Assembly: GCA_002483465.1 (NCBI GenBank)
Contig: DLHX01000012.1
Coordinates: 155,596-219,595 of the forward strand
Origin: Micavibrio sp. UBA7657
GTDB taxonomy: Bacteria; Pseudomonadota; Alphaproteobacteria; Micavibrionales; Micavibrionaceae
Direction of reading: 5' to 3'
Length of the DNA: 64,000 nt
The number at the start of each line of letters is the position of its first letter. Position 1 is the stretch's first letter. The notes below the pieces were generated by a model, which ran no database searches, was not told the origin of the DNA, and was given only the letters and a program-made list of their open reading frames with translations. This document shows, in pieces, positions 34,767-43,110 of this stretch. The position numbers and the translations under genes are program-made.

Positions 34767-35732
34767 ATGACCAATTTGCATTCCAAAGTCCTGATTATCG
34801 GGTCCGGCCCAGCCGGATATACCGCCGCGATTTACGCGGCGCGCGCGAATCTGAAGCCTATTCTTGTCACGGGGCACGAGCCCGGCGGCCAGCTCATGGT
34901 CACGACGGATGTCGAAAATTATCCCGGATTCAAAGACGTGATCCAGGGCCCGTGGCTGATGGAGCAGATGAAGGCACAGGCCGAGCATGTCGGCACGCAG
35001 CTCATTACCGATTACATCACCAATGTCGACCTGAATTCCCGCCCCTTCCGCGCGACGAGCGATGGCGGTGCGGTTTATACCGGAGACACATTGATTATCG
35101 CGACAGGCGCGAAGGCGCGCTGGCTTGGATTGCCAAGCGAGGAAAAATTCCGCGGTAAGGGCGTTTCGGCCTGCGCAACTTGTGACGGATTTTTCTTCAA
35201 GGGCAAAGAGGTCGCGATTGTCGGCGGCGGCAACACGGCAGCCGAGGAAGCGATATTCCTGACGAATTTCTGCTCGAAGGTCACACTCATTCATAGGCGC
35301 GATTCACTGAAGGCTGAAAAAATTCTGCAGGACCGGTTGTTCAAAAATCCGAAGATCAATGTTCTCTGGGATACGGTGATCGAGGAAGTTGTCGGCGATG
35401 CGACTGGGATGACGGGCCTCAAGCTGAAAAACATCAAGACCGGCAAGCATAGCGATTTCACCGCGCACGGATTGTTCGTGGCGATCGGCCACGACCCGGC
35501 GACGGAATTGTTCAAGGGCAAACTAAAAATGGATGAAAGCGGATACATCATCAAAGCGCCGGATTCGACGGCGACGGAAATTCCGGGCGTGTTCGCTGCC
35601 GGAGACGTGGCCGATCATGTTTACAGGCAAGCCGTGACTGCGGCCGGCATGGGGTGCATGGCAGCACTGGAAGCCGACAGGTTCCTGGCCGCGCATGTAA
35701 ACGATAAAAAACAGGCGGAAGCCGCGGAATAA
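34767..35732 (+). CDS. trxB: Thioredoxin-disulfide reductase
   Basis: FAD enzyme that passes electrons from NADPH to thioredoxin. It has 321 residues: the FAD-binding GSGPAGYTAAIYAAR at 12-26, the redox pair Cys136-Ala-Thr-Cys139 in ACATCDG, the NADPH site VGGGNTAAEEA at 152-162, and a second FAD motif GVFAAGDVADHVYRQAVTAAGMG near the C-terminus. A LysR gene follows after one base, so the two are cotranscribed; the trxB-lsrB/vtlR order is conserved among Alphaproteobacteria. Confidence 0.95.
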   Translation: MTNLHSKVLIIGSGPAGYTAAIYAARANLKPILVTGHEPGGQLMVTTDVENYPGFKDVIQGPWLMEQMKAQAEHVGTQLITDYITNVDLNSRPFRATSDGGAVYTGDTLIIATGAKARWLGLPSEEKFRGKGVSACATCDGFFFKGKEVAIVGGGNTAAEEAIFLTNFCSKVTLIHRRDSLKAEKILQDRLFKNPKINVLWDTVIEEVVGDATGMTGLKLKNIKTGKHSDFTAHGLFVAIGHDPATELFKGKLKMDESGYIIKAPDSTATEIPGVFAAGDVADHVYRQAVTAAGMGCMAALEADRFLAAHVNDKKQAEAAE

Positions 35733-35733
35733 T

Positions 35734-36648
35734 ATGGATTGGGACAAGCTCCGCATTTTTCACGCCGTCGCAGAATCAGGAAGCCTGACGGGCGCAGGCA
35801 AGGCGCTATCGCTCAGCCAGCCTGCCGTATCACGCCAGATCGCGACGCTCGAGGAAAATCTCGGGGTTGGATTATTCAGGCGGCACGCGCGAGGGCTTGT
35901 GCTTACCGAACAGGGCGAACTTCTTTATGAGACGACGAAAGATATTTTTCACCGGCTTTCGGTGGTCAAAGGTCAGCTCGGCGATACACGCAAGCGCCCG
36001 GAAGGGCCGCTGACGATTACGGTTTCGGAATTCGTCGCCTCGACATGGCTGGCACCGAAGCTCGTGCAGTTCCGGGAAACCTATCCTGACATCCAGCTGA
36101 CGATTCTCGTCGACGATAAAATTCTCAAAATCAATCTCAAGGAAGCGGATGCGGCGCTGCGCCTCAGCAAGCCGACGGAATCGGATTTGATTCACCGGCA
36201 CCTCGCCTCGATTCACTTTCACATCTGTGGTTCAAAATCGTATTTCGAGAAATACGGGCGTCCAAAAATTGTGAATGAACTGAAAAATCACAGGCTGATT
36301 GGTGTGCCGGAACATATTACCTGGCCGTTCGGCAATCCGAACTGGCTTTTCGAAGTTGCGGGGGTGAACGCGCGCAGCAACATCATCATGATGACGAACT
36401 CGATGCATGCGATTCACCAGGCGGTGAAAACCGGCGCGGGACTCGCGGTGCTGCCCGATTACCTGCTCGCGAGTGACGAATCTCTGGAGGCCGTGTTGCC
36501 CCGGTTAGAGCGCCCGCCGGTCGATATGTACTTCATTTATGCCGAGGAACGCCGCAATTCGCGCCGCCTGACGGCGTTCCGCGACTTCCTGCTCGAGAAC
36601 ATACAAGCGACGTCATTCGCACTTCGGCCTACGGAATCCAATATCTAA
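35734..36648 (+). CDS. LysR-type regulator, VtlR/LsrB-like
   Basis: 304 residues. The N-terminal winged HTH begins MDWDKLRIFHAVAESGSLTG and continues LSLSQPAVSRQIATLEENLG, with FRRHARGLVLTEQGELLY (about 50-67). This opening is very close to what I recall of LsrB (Sinorhizobium) and VtlR (Brucella, Agrobacterium), which also sit beside trxB. The rest is a periplasmic-binding-like effector domain. In those organisms the regulator activates AbcR-type sRNA genes. Here a structured sRNA candidate and a LysR box lie immediately downstream, which fits the same control circuit. The effector is unknown; oxidative-stress sensing is reported for LsrB. Confidence 0.88.
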   Translation: MDWDKLRIFHAVAESGSLTGAGKALSLSQPAVSRQIATLEENLGVGLFRRHARGLVLTEQGELLYETTKDIFHRLSVVKGQLGDTRKRPEGPLTITVSEFVASTWLAPKLVQFRETYPDIQLTILVDDKILKINLKEADAALRLSKPTESDLIHRHLASIHFHICGSKSYFEKYGRPKIVNELKNHRLIGVPEHITWPFGNPNWLFEVAGVNARSNIIMMTNSMHAIHQAVKTGAGLAVLPDYLLASDESLEAVLPRLERPPVDMYFIYAEERRNSRRLTAFRDFLLENIQATSFALRPTESNI

Positions 36649-36680
36649 CACATTGATTTTAAATATTATTTTTTTATCCC

Positions 36681-36695
36681 ATGCATAAAATGCAT
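36681..36695. promoter_or_regulatory. LysR-type operator (T-N11-A) upstream of the sRNA
   Basis: ATGCATAAAATGCAT is a perfect inverted repeat around AAA, containing TGCAT-N3-ATGCA, a T-N11-A LysR box. Its centre at 36688 is about 64 bp before the inferred sRNA start, the usual activating position. Confidence 0.6.
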
Positions 36696-36739
36696 AGCTG
36701 GCATCGCGAATTGACCGTAGAGCCTTATGGCTGGAAAAG

Positions 36740-36748
36740 TATATAAAC
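36740..36748 (+). promoter_or_regulatory. -10 element of the sRNA promoter
   Basis: TATATAAAC lies about 8 bp before the inferred start at 36752. No -35 hexamer is found at 16-18 bp, as expected for an activator-dependent promoter; a TTGACC at 36711 is 23 bp away. Confidence 0.45.
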
Positions 36749-36751
36749 TCA

Positions 36752-36862
36752 CGCATCGACGCCACACATTGCGTCGAGAAGGACCCGCAAGGGTTCTTAC
36801 GTCTCCCAGACGTGAAACCTCCCTGTTCAACTCGCCGGACCTTTATGGTCCGGTTTTTTTTT
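36752..36862 (+). ncRNA. AbcR/alpha-r15-like small RNA candidate
   Basis: A roughly 110-nt noncoding unit of serial hairpins ending in a strong terminator. Stem 1: TCGACGC/GCGTCGA (36756-36762 with 36771-36777). Stem 2: AAGGACCC/GGGTTCTT (36779-36798) with a GCAA tetraloop. Stem 3: ACGTC/GACGT (36799-36813) presenting the loop TCCCA, so CUCCCA is exposed. A second CUCCC (36819-36823) lies in the single strand before the terminator. Length, fold, exposed CUCCC anti-Shine-Dalgarno motifs and position behind a VtlR/LsrB-type gene match the AbcR family, which represses transporter mRNAs with Hfq. Boundaries are inferred, and identity rests on structure and synteny, not alignment. Confidence 0.65.
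36835..36862 (+). terminator. Rho-independent terminator of the sRNA
   Basis: CCGGACC (36835-36841), loop TTTAT, GGTCCGG (36847-36853) and nine T. It ends 14 bp before the patatin start codon. Confidence 0.95.
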
Positions 36863-36876
36863 GATATATCTGTTAG

Positions 36877-38136
36877 ATGATTGCTCCTTCCGTTCCGGGC
36901 ACTCCCGGACCTTCCAAAACGACGATTGCCCTTTTCAACTACGGCGGCGGTATGCGCGGGTTGATCCCGGCGCATTTCATGGCGCGGATCGAACAGGTCA
37001 CGGGCTTGGCGATGACCGACATGGTCGATATTTTTACGGGCCCCTCGACCGGCGCGATTTTGAATGCCGCGCTGAACATGCCCTCGCCCAACGACCCGAC
37101 GCGGCCGAAATACCGCGCGTCGCAGATGGTGCAGTTTTACGAGCGCGAAGGCCTGAGTATTTTTCCGCATGACAGGTTCCGCGAATTCCGTGCCTTTGTG
37201 CATGATTTCAACAACCGCACGATGAAAATCGGGCAGATGAAAAAACTGTTCCGGCAGGGGCATTATCATCCCGGGCACCTGCAGAAATCGCTGCGCGCGA
37301 TGTATGGCGATGCGAAGCTGACCGACACGCTGAAAAGCCTGATCATCCCCGTTTATAATTTAGACGGCGACGGGTTGCAGGCGGTGGAAGAAGTCGGAGA
37401 AACCGGCAACGCACCCGTGCACACGCAGAACAATTTCGTCGACCAGGGTGGTTATGCGGTGTGGTTGAAGAACATCAAGACCGGCATGGCGCTTTACCCG
37501 ACGCCGGATGTTTCGATTTATGATGCGATCCTGGCGAGCTGCGCCGCGCCGACCTATTTCCCCTGCCACAATTTCACGGTCGTGTACGGCAAGAACCGGC
37601 GCAAGACGATTGAATATGCGGGCATTGATGGCAGTATCTTCGACAATCCGTGCATCAGTTATCACGGCGCGATCCGCCAACATGTGCCGCCGGATTCGAA
37701 ACTGGTGATGATTATTCTCGGGACCGGGCACACGCTGCGCTCATTCAAAAAAGATGACTGGAACAGTTTCGGCGGTCTTGGCGTTGTCGATCCGACCAAC
37801 GATTTGCCGCTGATCAACATTCTCTTTCACGCATCGGAAACGGCATTGATCGAAAGCTTCGCGCAGGAGATGAAGGGGAATATTTATACCTTCAATAAGT
37901 CGCTGATCCCCGAGATCAACAATCCGAAAAACCCGAGCACGCAGATAGACGATGCGCGGCCGGAAAACCTGAAGAAGCTGAAAAATTTCTTCGAGGAAAT
38001 GCTCGAGGAGAATAAAAACAGCTTCGACGAGATCTGTAACATCCTCGTCAACAACCGCGATCAGAATGTCACTGAAAAAAGAACGCTAATGAAAGACATG
38101 CGGCGGTTCTTCGGCCTGGACAGGATAAGGGTTTAG
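36877..38136 (+). CDS. Patatin-like phospholipase
   Basis: Serine lipid acyl hydrolase with a Ser-Asp dyad. It has 419 residues: oxyanion loop GGGMRG at 23-28, nucleophile GPSTG with Ser57, and catalytic Asp251 in GIDGSIFDNP. All three elements are intact. There is no signal peptide and no membrane segment, so it is either cytoplasmic or exported by another route; bacterial patatins can be type III or IV effectors such as ExoU, which cannot be tested here. It starts directly after the sRNA terminator without an obvious promoter, and its 3' end overlaps the aspartate aminotransferase gene by 4 bp on the other strand. Confidence 0.85.
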   Translation: MIAPSVPGTPGPSKTTIALFNYGGGMRGLIPAHFMARIEQVTGLAMTDMVDIFTGPSTGAILNAALNMPSPNDPTRPKYRASQMVQFYEREGLSIFPHDRFREFRAFVHDFNNRTMKIGQMKKLFRQGHYHPGHLQKSLRAMYGDAKLTDTLKSLIIPVYNLDGDGLQAVEEVGETGNAPVHTQNNFVDQGGYAVWLKNIKTGMALYPTPDVSIYDAILASCAAPTYFPCHNFTVVYGKNRRKTIEYAGIDGSIFDNPCISYHGAIRQHVPPDSKLVMIILGTGHTLRSFKKDDWNSFGGLGVVDPTNDLPLINILFHASETALIESFAQEMKGNIYTFNKSLIPEINNPKNPSTQIDDARPENLKKLKNFFEEMLEENKNSFDEICNILVNNRDQNVTEKRTLMKDMRRFFGLDRIRV

Positions 38137-39353
38137 GCCGCCTTCGCTTTGCCTTTTAACGCCGCGCAGGCACGCTGGATGCGTTTGCAGGCATCTTCAA
38201 GAACCTTGTCCGACGTCGCGTAGGAAATGCGGAAGAATGGCGAAAGGCCGAACGCTGCGCCGTGCACACAAGCGACGCCTTCGGATTCCAGGAGGTAATT
38301 CGAGAAATCCTCGTCGGTCTGGATGGTTTTTCCCTGCGGCGTGGTTTTGCCGATAACGCCTGCGCAGGACGGATAGACATAGAACGCGCCTTCCGGCGTG
38401 CGGCAGGAAATGCCTTCCACTTCGTTCAGCATTTTCACAACAAGGTTGCGGCGGCGCTGGAAGCTTTCATTGCGCTCCTTCAGGAAGGACTGGTCGCCGT
38501 TCAGCGCGGCGACGGATGCTTCCTGCGAAATGGATGAGGGGTTCGAGGTGCTCTGGCTCTGGATGATGCTGATGGCCTTGATCAGTTCCTTGGGCCCTGC
38601 CCCGAAGCCGATGCGCCAGCCGGTCATGGAATAGGATTTGGACACGCCGTTGACGGTGAATGTGCGGTCGAACAGGCCGGGCTCGACTTCCGCAGGCGTG
38701 CAGAATTTGAAGCCGTCATAGACGATGTGTTCATAGATATCGTCGGTCATGACATAGACATGCTTGTGCTTCATTAGCACATCGGTGAGTGCTTTCATTT
38801 CGGCGCGTGTGTAGGCAGCGCCGGAAGGATTGGACGGCGAATTCAGGATGATCCATTTGGTTTTTTTCGTGATCGCTTTTTCAAGGTCGGCGGGCTGGAG
38901 CTTGAAGCCGTTGTCTTCCGTGCAATCGATGAAAACCGGCGTGCCTTCCGCAAGCATGACCATGTCGGGGTAGGAAACCCAGTACGGCGCGGGGATGATG
39001 ACTTCATCGCCCGGGTTGAGCGAGGCCATGAGCGCGTTATAGAGCACCTGTTTGCCGCCGGTGCCGACGGTAATGTTCTCGCGTTTATATTCCAGTTTAT
39101 TGTCGCGTTTGAACTTGCCGATGATGGCATCTTTCAGTTCGGGCGTGCCGTCGACAGCGGTGTATTTGGTTTTATTGTTTTTGATCGCGGTATAGGCCGC
39201 TTCCTTGATGAAATCGGGGGTCGGGAAATCGGGCTCGCCCGCCGAGAGGCCGATAATATCCTTACCTGCGGCTTTAAGCTCGGCGGCCTTGTTGGTGGCG
39301 GCCAGCGTGGGTGACGGTTTGATGCGGCTCAGGCGATTGGCGGTTAGGGACAT
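38133..39353 (-). CDS. aspC: Aspartate aminotransferase, class I/II fold type I
   Basis: PLP enzyme transferring the amino group between aspartate and 2-oxoglutarate. It has 406 residues of the alphaproteobacterial AatA (class Ib) type. Substrate and cofactor motifs are GLSAGEPDFPTP near 36-47, LNSPSNPSGAAYTRAE near 170-185, and the PLP lysine in GVSKSYSMTGWRIGFGAG (about Lys235). It may also act on prephenate or aromatic substrates, as this subclass often does. It is a single gene divergent from the flippase-like gene. Confidence 0.92.
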   Translation of the reverse strand: MSLTANRLSRIKPSPTLAATNKAAELKAAGKDIIGLSAGEPDFPTPDFIKEAAYTAIKNNKTKYTAVDGTPELKDAIIGKFKRDNKLEYKRENITVGTGGKQVLYNALMASLNPGDEVIIPAPYWVSYPDMVMLAEGTPVFIDCTEDNGFKLQPADLEKAITKKTKWIILNSPSNPSGAAYTRAEMKALTDVLMKHKHVYVMTDDIYEHIVYDGFKFCTPAEVEPGLFDRTFTVNGVSKSYSMTGWRIGFGAGPKELIKAISIIQSQSTSNPSSISQEASVAALNGDQSFLKERNESFQRRRNLVVKMLNEVEGISCRTPEGAFYVYPSCAGVIGKTTPQGKTIQTDEDFSNYLLESEGVACVHGAAFGLSPFFRISYATSDKVLEDACKRIQRACAALKGKAKAA

Positions 39354-39427
39354 TCTCGTAAACTCCGTAAAACGACCGCAGCATATGGTAATGAAGTTTC
39401 CGAATCAAGCGAGCCGGGGCATGTTTT

Positions 39428-39441
39428 ATTGTTTAAACAAT
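39428..39441. promoter_or_regulatory. Perfect 14-bp palindrome between divergent genes
   Basis: ATTGTTTAAACAAT lies about 75 bp from each start codon in the aspC / flippase-like intergenic region. It could be an operator for either gene; no regulator is identified. Confidence 0.4.
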
Positions 39442-39512
39442 CAAAATAAGCTGTTGGCACACCATTTAAAGGCTTGTGCTGCAAGGGTTCAGCCCTTAAA
39501 AATGGTCGGACT

Positions 39513-40487
39513 ATGAGCCGAAGAACCCTCCTCATCAAATTCCTGTTTTCAGCCGCCATTATGGCGATCCTGCTGCTGCAGGTGGATAAAAGCCAGCTTC
39601 ATCTGATGGCTGAAAATATTCACCCGGTTACCTGGGGTTATGCGCTCGTTTTCATTTTCCTGCAGCTTGGTGCCCTCTCGGCCCGCTGGATGCTGCTGAT
39701 GAATGCAGACACGGCGCAGCCGATGCGTTTTCCCACTTCGGTGCGGATCACGGCGGTCAGCTTTTTAGCCAATTACGTTTTCATTACATCGCTCGGCGGG
39801 ATTGTCGCGCGTATCGGCCTGACCATGAGCCACGGTTTTACGCTGATGAAATCGCTGGCGGCGGCGCTGATCGACCGGGGCATGACATTGCTGGCGCTGT
39901 TGATCCTGGCGGCTTTGTTCATGCCGTTCCTGAATGGCGTGTTCCATCCCGATTTGCTGAATGCCTCGACTGTTTTCGTTTCGCTGATGCTGGTGGGGCT
40001 TGCGATTGTCATGCTGTCGCTGGTTTACCGGAACCGCCGTGCCATCATCTTTTCACACCGCAGGGTTGCCATCTGTTATAAATATATCCGCGCGCTGCTG
40101 ACGGACACTGAAAGAATGGCGAAGATTATCGCCATATCGCTCGTGGGCCAGATCATGTATTTCGCCGCTGTCTATATCGTGATGAGCTCGCTCGGCACTG
40201 ATTTCTCGTTCATACGTTTCCTGGCGGTTATCCCGATTATTACCTTGATTGCCAGCCTGCCGGTGGGTTACGGCGGCTGGGGCATTCGTGAGGGTGCTTT
40301 CATGTACGGCCTCGGCCTGATCAACATGCCGCTCGAGGCCGCGTTCATGGCTTCGGTGCAGATCGGCATTCTTTCGACGATTGCGGCGATGATTTCGGGC
40401 ATCCCTGCCCTGATCGACGACGAAACGCAGGACGCCCTGCGGCAATGGCGGCATAAAAAGCGCCAGCCTGTGCATGTTCGCGGCTAG
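39513..40487 (+). CDS. Lysylphosphatidylglycerol synthase TM-domain/UPF0104 flippase-like protein
   Basis: 324 residues from ATG 39513, with about eight membrane helices. The layout follows the family also found as the flippase domain of MprF: an N-terminal helix, HPVTWGYALVFIFLQLGALSARW, then NYVFITSLGGIVARIGL, a cytoplasmic RNRRAI loop, and the conserved C-terminal SLPVGYGGWGIREGAFMYGLG. It has no attached synthetase domain, so it may move a lipid or lipid-linked glycan, not aminoacylate. An earlier ATG at 39474 exists but lacks a ribosome site. It overlaps the ligase gene by 14 bp, which favours a role in surface polysaccharide assembly. Confidence 0.82.
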   Translation: MSRRTLLIKFLFSAAIMAILLLQVDKSQLHLMAENIHPVTWGYALVFIFLQLGALSARWMLLMNADTAQPMRFPTSVRITAVSFLANYVFITSLGGIVARIGLTMSHGFTLMKSLAAALIDRGMTLLALLILAALFMPFLNGVFHPDLLNASTVFVSLMLVGLAIVMLSLVYRNRRAIIFSHRRVAICYKYIRALLTDTERMAKIIAISLVGQIMYFAAVYIVMSSLGTDFSFIRFLAVIPIITLIASLPVGYGGWGIREGAFMYGLGLINMPLEAAFMASVQIGILSTIAAMISGIPALIDDETQDALRQWRHKKRQPVHVRG

Positions 40488-41721
40488 GACAACCGGCGGC
40501 GCAGCGTTTGCTGCCGTTTTTTTTGCTATCACTCTCCAGATCAATCTTACCTTCATGGCCTCCGGCGATTACCCGGGCCTGAGGATTTCGGCGGCGGATT
40601 TTCTTCTGCCGCTTGCCGCACTGTTTATCGGCATGAGCTTTTTGAGACGGCGCAGCGTGTGGCCGGAATGGGAAAAGCCGTTTCGCTGGCTAGCGCCGAT
40701 ATTGATGAGCGCGGTTATGATTTTTGCGTTTGTTAATGGATATTTCGTGCAGGGCGAAATCAGCCGCTGGGCGCTCACGAACAAGCTGGCGGGCTGGTTT
40801 GCGCTGATGGGATATTTTGGCGCGAGCGCGTGGCTGGCGGCCAATCACAGGGAAGCCCTACCCTATTTTATCCGGGCGTTCGTGTTTTTCGCGATGGCGG
40901 CGATGGCGTGGGATATCGCGATCCAGGTTTTTAAAATGTTCGATATCGAGATCAGCGCCTACGGCCCGTGGGAAGCGGCGCGCGGGTTCATGGGCAATCG
41001 CAATGCGTTTGGCTTTTTGCTGGTTGCGGCTGCCGCGCTCGTTACCACGCAGGGATTTAAGAAGGCCGGGCCGGAATTTTATATTTTCTGGCTGCTGTTC
41101 CCGGCGGTTTTTATTTTTAACGGGTCGCGGACGTTATGGCTCTGCATGGCTTTCCTGCTTATGGTTTTTGTTTATCTCGACTGGCGGAAGAGTTTGAAAA
41201 TTATTCTGCCGTGCTTGGTTATTGGGTTGTCGCTCTTCTTCCTGATTTTTTCCGCCGAACAGCAGAAGAATTTTATAGAAGCGCCGCTGACCGGTATGGA
41301 TGTATTGGTGGTAAAACAGGAAAGCGCGCAGGAATACGGGCATGCGGAGCGGATGGATATTATTCATGGCGCGATTGCCATGTTTAAGGAGCGACCTATA
41401 CAGGGCGCGGGACTCGGCTCGGCGCTTTATTTCCAGCGGCAGGAGACCGGAAAAACGCTGGATATCATCGATTGCACGCCGCTGTGGATTTTGAGCGAGA
41501 TGGGGATTATTGGCTTCCTGGTTTTTGCCGGGTCATATCTGCTTATGGTTTTGGCTCTATTAAAAAAAGCAAAAGAGGATGCGTTTGCACGCGGCGTCCT
41601 GATTATTCTTTTATGTTTCGGGATTTTTTCGCTGTTCCATGAACTGCTTTATACGCGGTTTTTGTGGTTTATGCTGGGGTTGGCGCTGGTCAGACCGCGT
41701 CAGGACGCACAAGCGACCTGA
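40474..41721 (+). CDS. O-antigen ligase/polymerase (Wzy_C-like) membrane protein
   Basis: 415 residues with about eleven membrane helices and a large periplasmic loop (about 270-330) containing MFKERPIQGAGLGSALYF, the 'PxxGxGxG' signature of the WaaL/Wzy_C family, preceded by MGNRNAFGFLLV. It would join an undecaprenyl-linked polysaccharide to lipid A-core or to a protein, or polymerise it; these activities cannot be told apart by sequence. The start lies within the end of the flippase-like gene, so translation is coupled. It overlaps the APH-fold kinase gene by 32 bp on the other strand. Confidence 0.78.
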   Translation: MFAARTTGGAAFAAVFFAITLQINLTFMASGDYPGLRISAADFLLPLAALFIGMSFLRRRSVWPEWEKPFRWLAPILMSAVMIFAFVNGYFVQGEISRWALTNKLAGWFALMGYFGASAWLAANHREALPYFIRAFVFFAMAAMAWDIAIQVFKMFDIEISAYGPWEAARGFMGNRNAFGFLLVAAAALVTTQGFKKAGPEFYIFWLLFPAVFIFNGSRTLWLCMAFLLMVFVYLDWRKSLKIILPCLVIGLSLFFLIFSAEQQKNFIEAPLTGMDVLVVKQESAQEYGHAERMDIIHGAIAMFKERPIQGAGLGSALYFQRQETGKTLDIIDCTPLWILSEMGIIGFLVFAGSYLLMVLALLKKAKEDAFARGVLIILLCFGIFSLFHELLYTRFLWFMLGLALVRPRQDAQAT

Positions 41722-42646
41722 TGTCCGTCAAGTCGGGCTTTGCGTCGAATGTAATTCCGTTTTTATCGAAGAAATTTTTGAGGGGTTTCAGGATAGGGTC
41801 CTGCAGCGCGGCGCGGATATAGGCCTGCGTGCGCGGAATGTACTGCAAATAGCCGGTTTTGTAATCTTTCGCCGCCATTCTTATGAACTGACCAACGACG
41901 CGGCAGTGGAACTGCGTGGCGAGAATGCGGTATGCGGGATCTTCGGGCGTGTATTTTTGCCGGATAGCGGGCGGAACGTCGATGCGTACATCTTCGAGTA
42001 AATTGCCGAGATCGTAAAGGCCGGAGCCAAGCAGCGCGTCCTGGAAATCAAGGATACCGCAGCGTTTCAGGCCCTTTTCGCCCGGCAGGAACATCAGGTT
42101 TTCAACATGATAATCGGCATGGACGAAATTATCTGTGCGCGTGGGCGCATTTTTTTCAATTTCAGCCCAGATGGATAAATATTCTTCCGCCAAGCCGTCG
42201 GGGTTTTTCCTGCGCTTGATCGTGGGCACGTACCAGTCGATGACACGGCGGTGGGTTTTATGCACATTGCTGTCGTAATAAAACGGCATCGATGGAAGGT
42301 TTTTCTGCTCGCGGAGATAGGCCAGCACATCTGCCGCGAGCGCGTAAATTTCATCGGGGCCATTTTTCTCCATGGCTTTTTTGAAAGAAATATTGCCGAA
42401 ATCCTCGATGATGAGATAATTTTTCTCGCGCTCGTAAATTTCAGGGGCCCTGAGCCCGATATCGTTCAGCCATTCGGCGATACGGATATAATCATCCAGG
42501 CCGTGGTCTAGCCTTTCGTCCAGCGAGCAATCCATGAGAATGGCGGCGCGGCCTGATTTTTCGACGCGCGCATAGGAACGCGTCGATGCGTCCTGCCCCA
42601 TGGGAGATATAATCGTCCAGTTTTTGGGAGAGACGCCGTGCTTCAC
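41690..42646 (-). CDS. APH-fold phosphotransferase, AmgK-like sugar kinase candidate
   Basis: 318-residue aminoglycoside phosphotransferase-fold kinase. The catalytic loop is HADYHVENL (HxDxxxxN) and the metal-binding DFQDAL follows. The N-terminal lobe has SPMGQDASTRSYARVEKSG and LIIEDFG, as in the AmgK family that phosphorylates N-acetylmuramate at the anomeric carbon in cell-wall recycling. The usual partner murU and the tsaE fusion are absent nearby, so the sugar substrate is uncertain. It starts inside the last codons of the preceding unknown gene (4-bp overlap). Confidence 0.7.
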   Translation of the reverse strand: MKHGVSPKNWTIISPMGQDASTRSYARVEKSGRAAILMDCSLDERLDHGLDDYIRIAEWLNDIGLRAPEIYEREKNYLIIEDFGNISFKKAMEKNGPDEIYALAADVLAYLREQKNLPSMPFYYDSNVHKTHRRVIDWYVPTIKRRKNPDGLAEEYLSIWAEIEKNAPTRTDNFVHADYHVENLMFLPGEKGLKRCGILDFQDALLGSGLYDLGNLLEDVRIDVPPAIRQKYTPEDPAYRILATQFHCRVVGQFIRMAAKDYKTGYLQYIPRTQAYIRAALQDPILKPLKNFFDKNGITFDAKPDLTDIRSLVRPDAV

Positions 42647-43047
42647 TTGTCTTTTTTGGACTTGGTCCGGGTGTTGGCGAGTTTTTTAATGGCGTCGATG
42701 TGATCCTGCGAGGCGCTCTTGCGGCGGGCGGGCTGATCCTCGAAGCCGAACACGGTGGCGTGATCGTCGACCACGGCTTTCAGCAATTCCATGCCGAATT
42801 TATCCTGAGAATTTTTGTTTTTTATTTTACGCGCCAGCGGTTCCAGCGATTTGGCTTTTTCGCTGCGGCCTGAAGCAACGCGCTCGACATTATAGGCAAC
42901 GATGCCGTTGAGATGCGGCTTGATGAGCGCATGCATGAGCCGCTGGTCTTCCAGCGCCCATTCGATCAGCTGCTTGCTGGCTTTCGTGATATTGCCCTTC
43001 GAGATTTTCAGGGCGTCGCGGATATAGCGTTCGGCGTATTCGGACAT
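42643..43047 (-). CDS. Protein of unknown function (134 aa)
   Basis: Starts at ATG 43047, which has AAAGGAG nine bases upstream; the open frame begins earlier but lacks a site. The product is helical, soluble and strongly basic at the C-terminus, ending in a Lys-rich tail (TRTKSKKDK). Segments YIRDALKISKGNITKASKQL and LMHALIKPHLNGIVAYNVER look conserved, but I recognise no family. It overlaps the kinase gene by 4 bp and lies just downstream of mfd, so it belongs to the mfd transcript. Confidence 0.65.
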   Translation of the reverse strand: MSEYAERYIRDALKISKGNITKASKQLIEWALEDQRLMHALIKPHLNGIVAYNVERVASGRSEKAKSLEPLARKIKNKNSQDKFGMELLKAVVDDHATVFGFEDQPARRKSASQDHIDAIKKLANTRTKSKKDK

Positions 43048-43110
43048 GGCCGGCTCCTTTGCTGTATTTATAATAATGGCACAATTCAGGGGGACTGTCA
43101 TCCGGCCAAA

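Noticed and set aside
36660..36862. 6S RNA or signal recognition particle RNA
   Set aside because: There is no long closing stem or central bubble as in 6S and no SRP core motif; the fold is a row of separate hairpins, which fits an AbcR-like sRNA better.
39455..39475. Second sigma-54-like site (TTGGCACA) before the flippase-like gene
   Set aside because: The -24 half looks good but AA stands where GC is required 10 bases later, so it fails the core rule.
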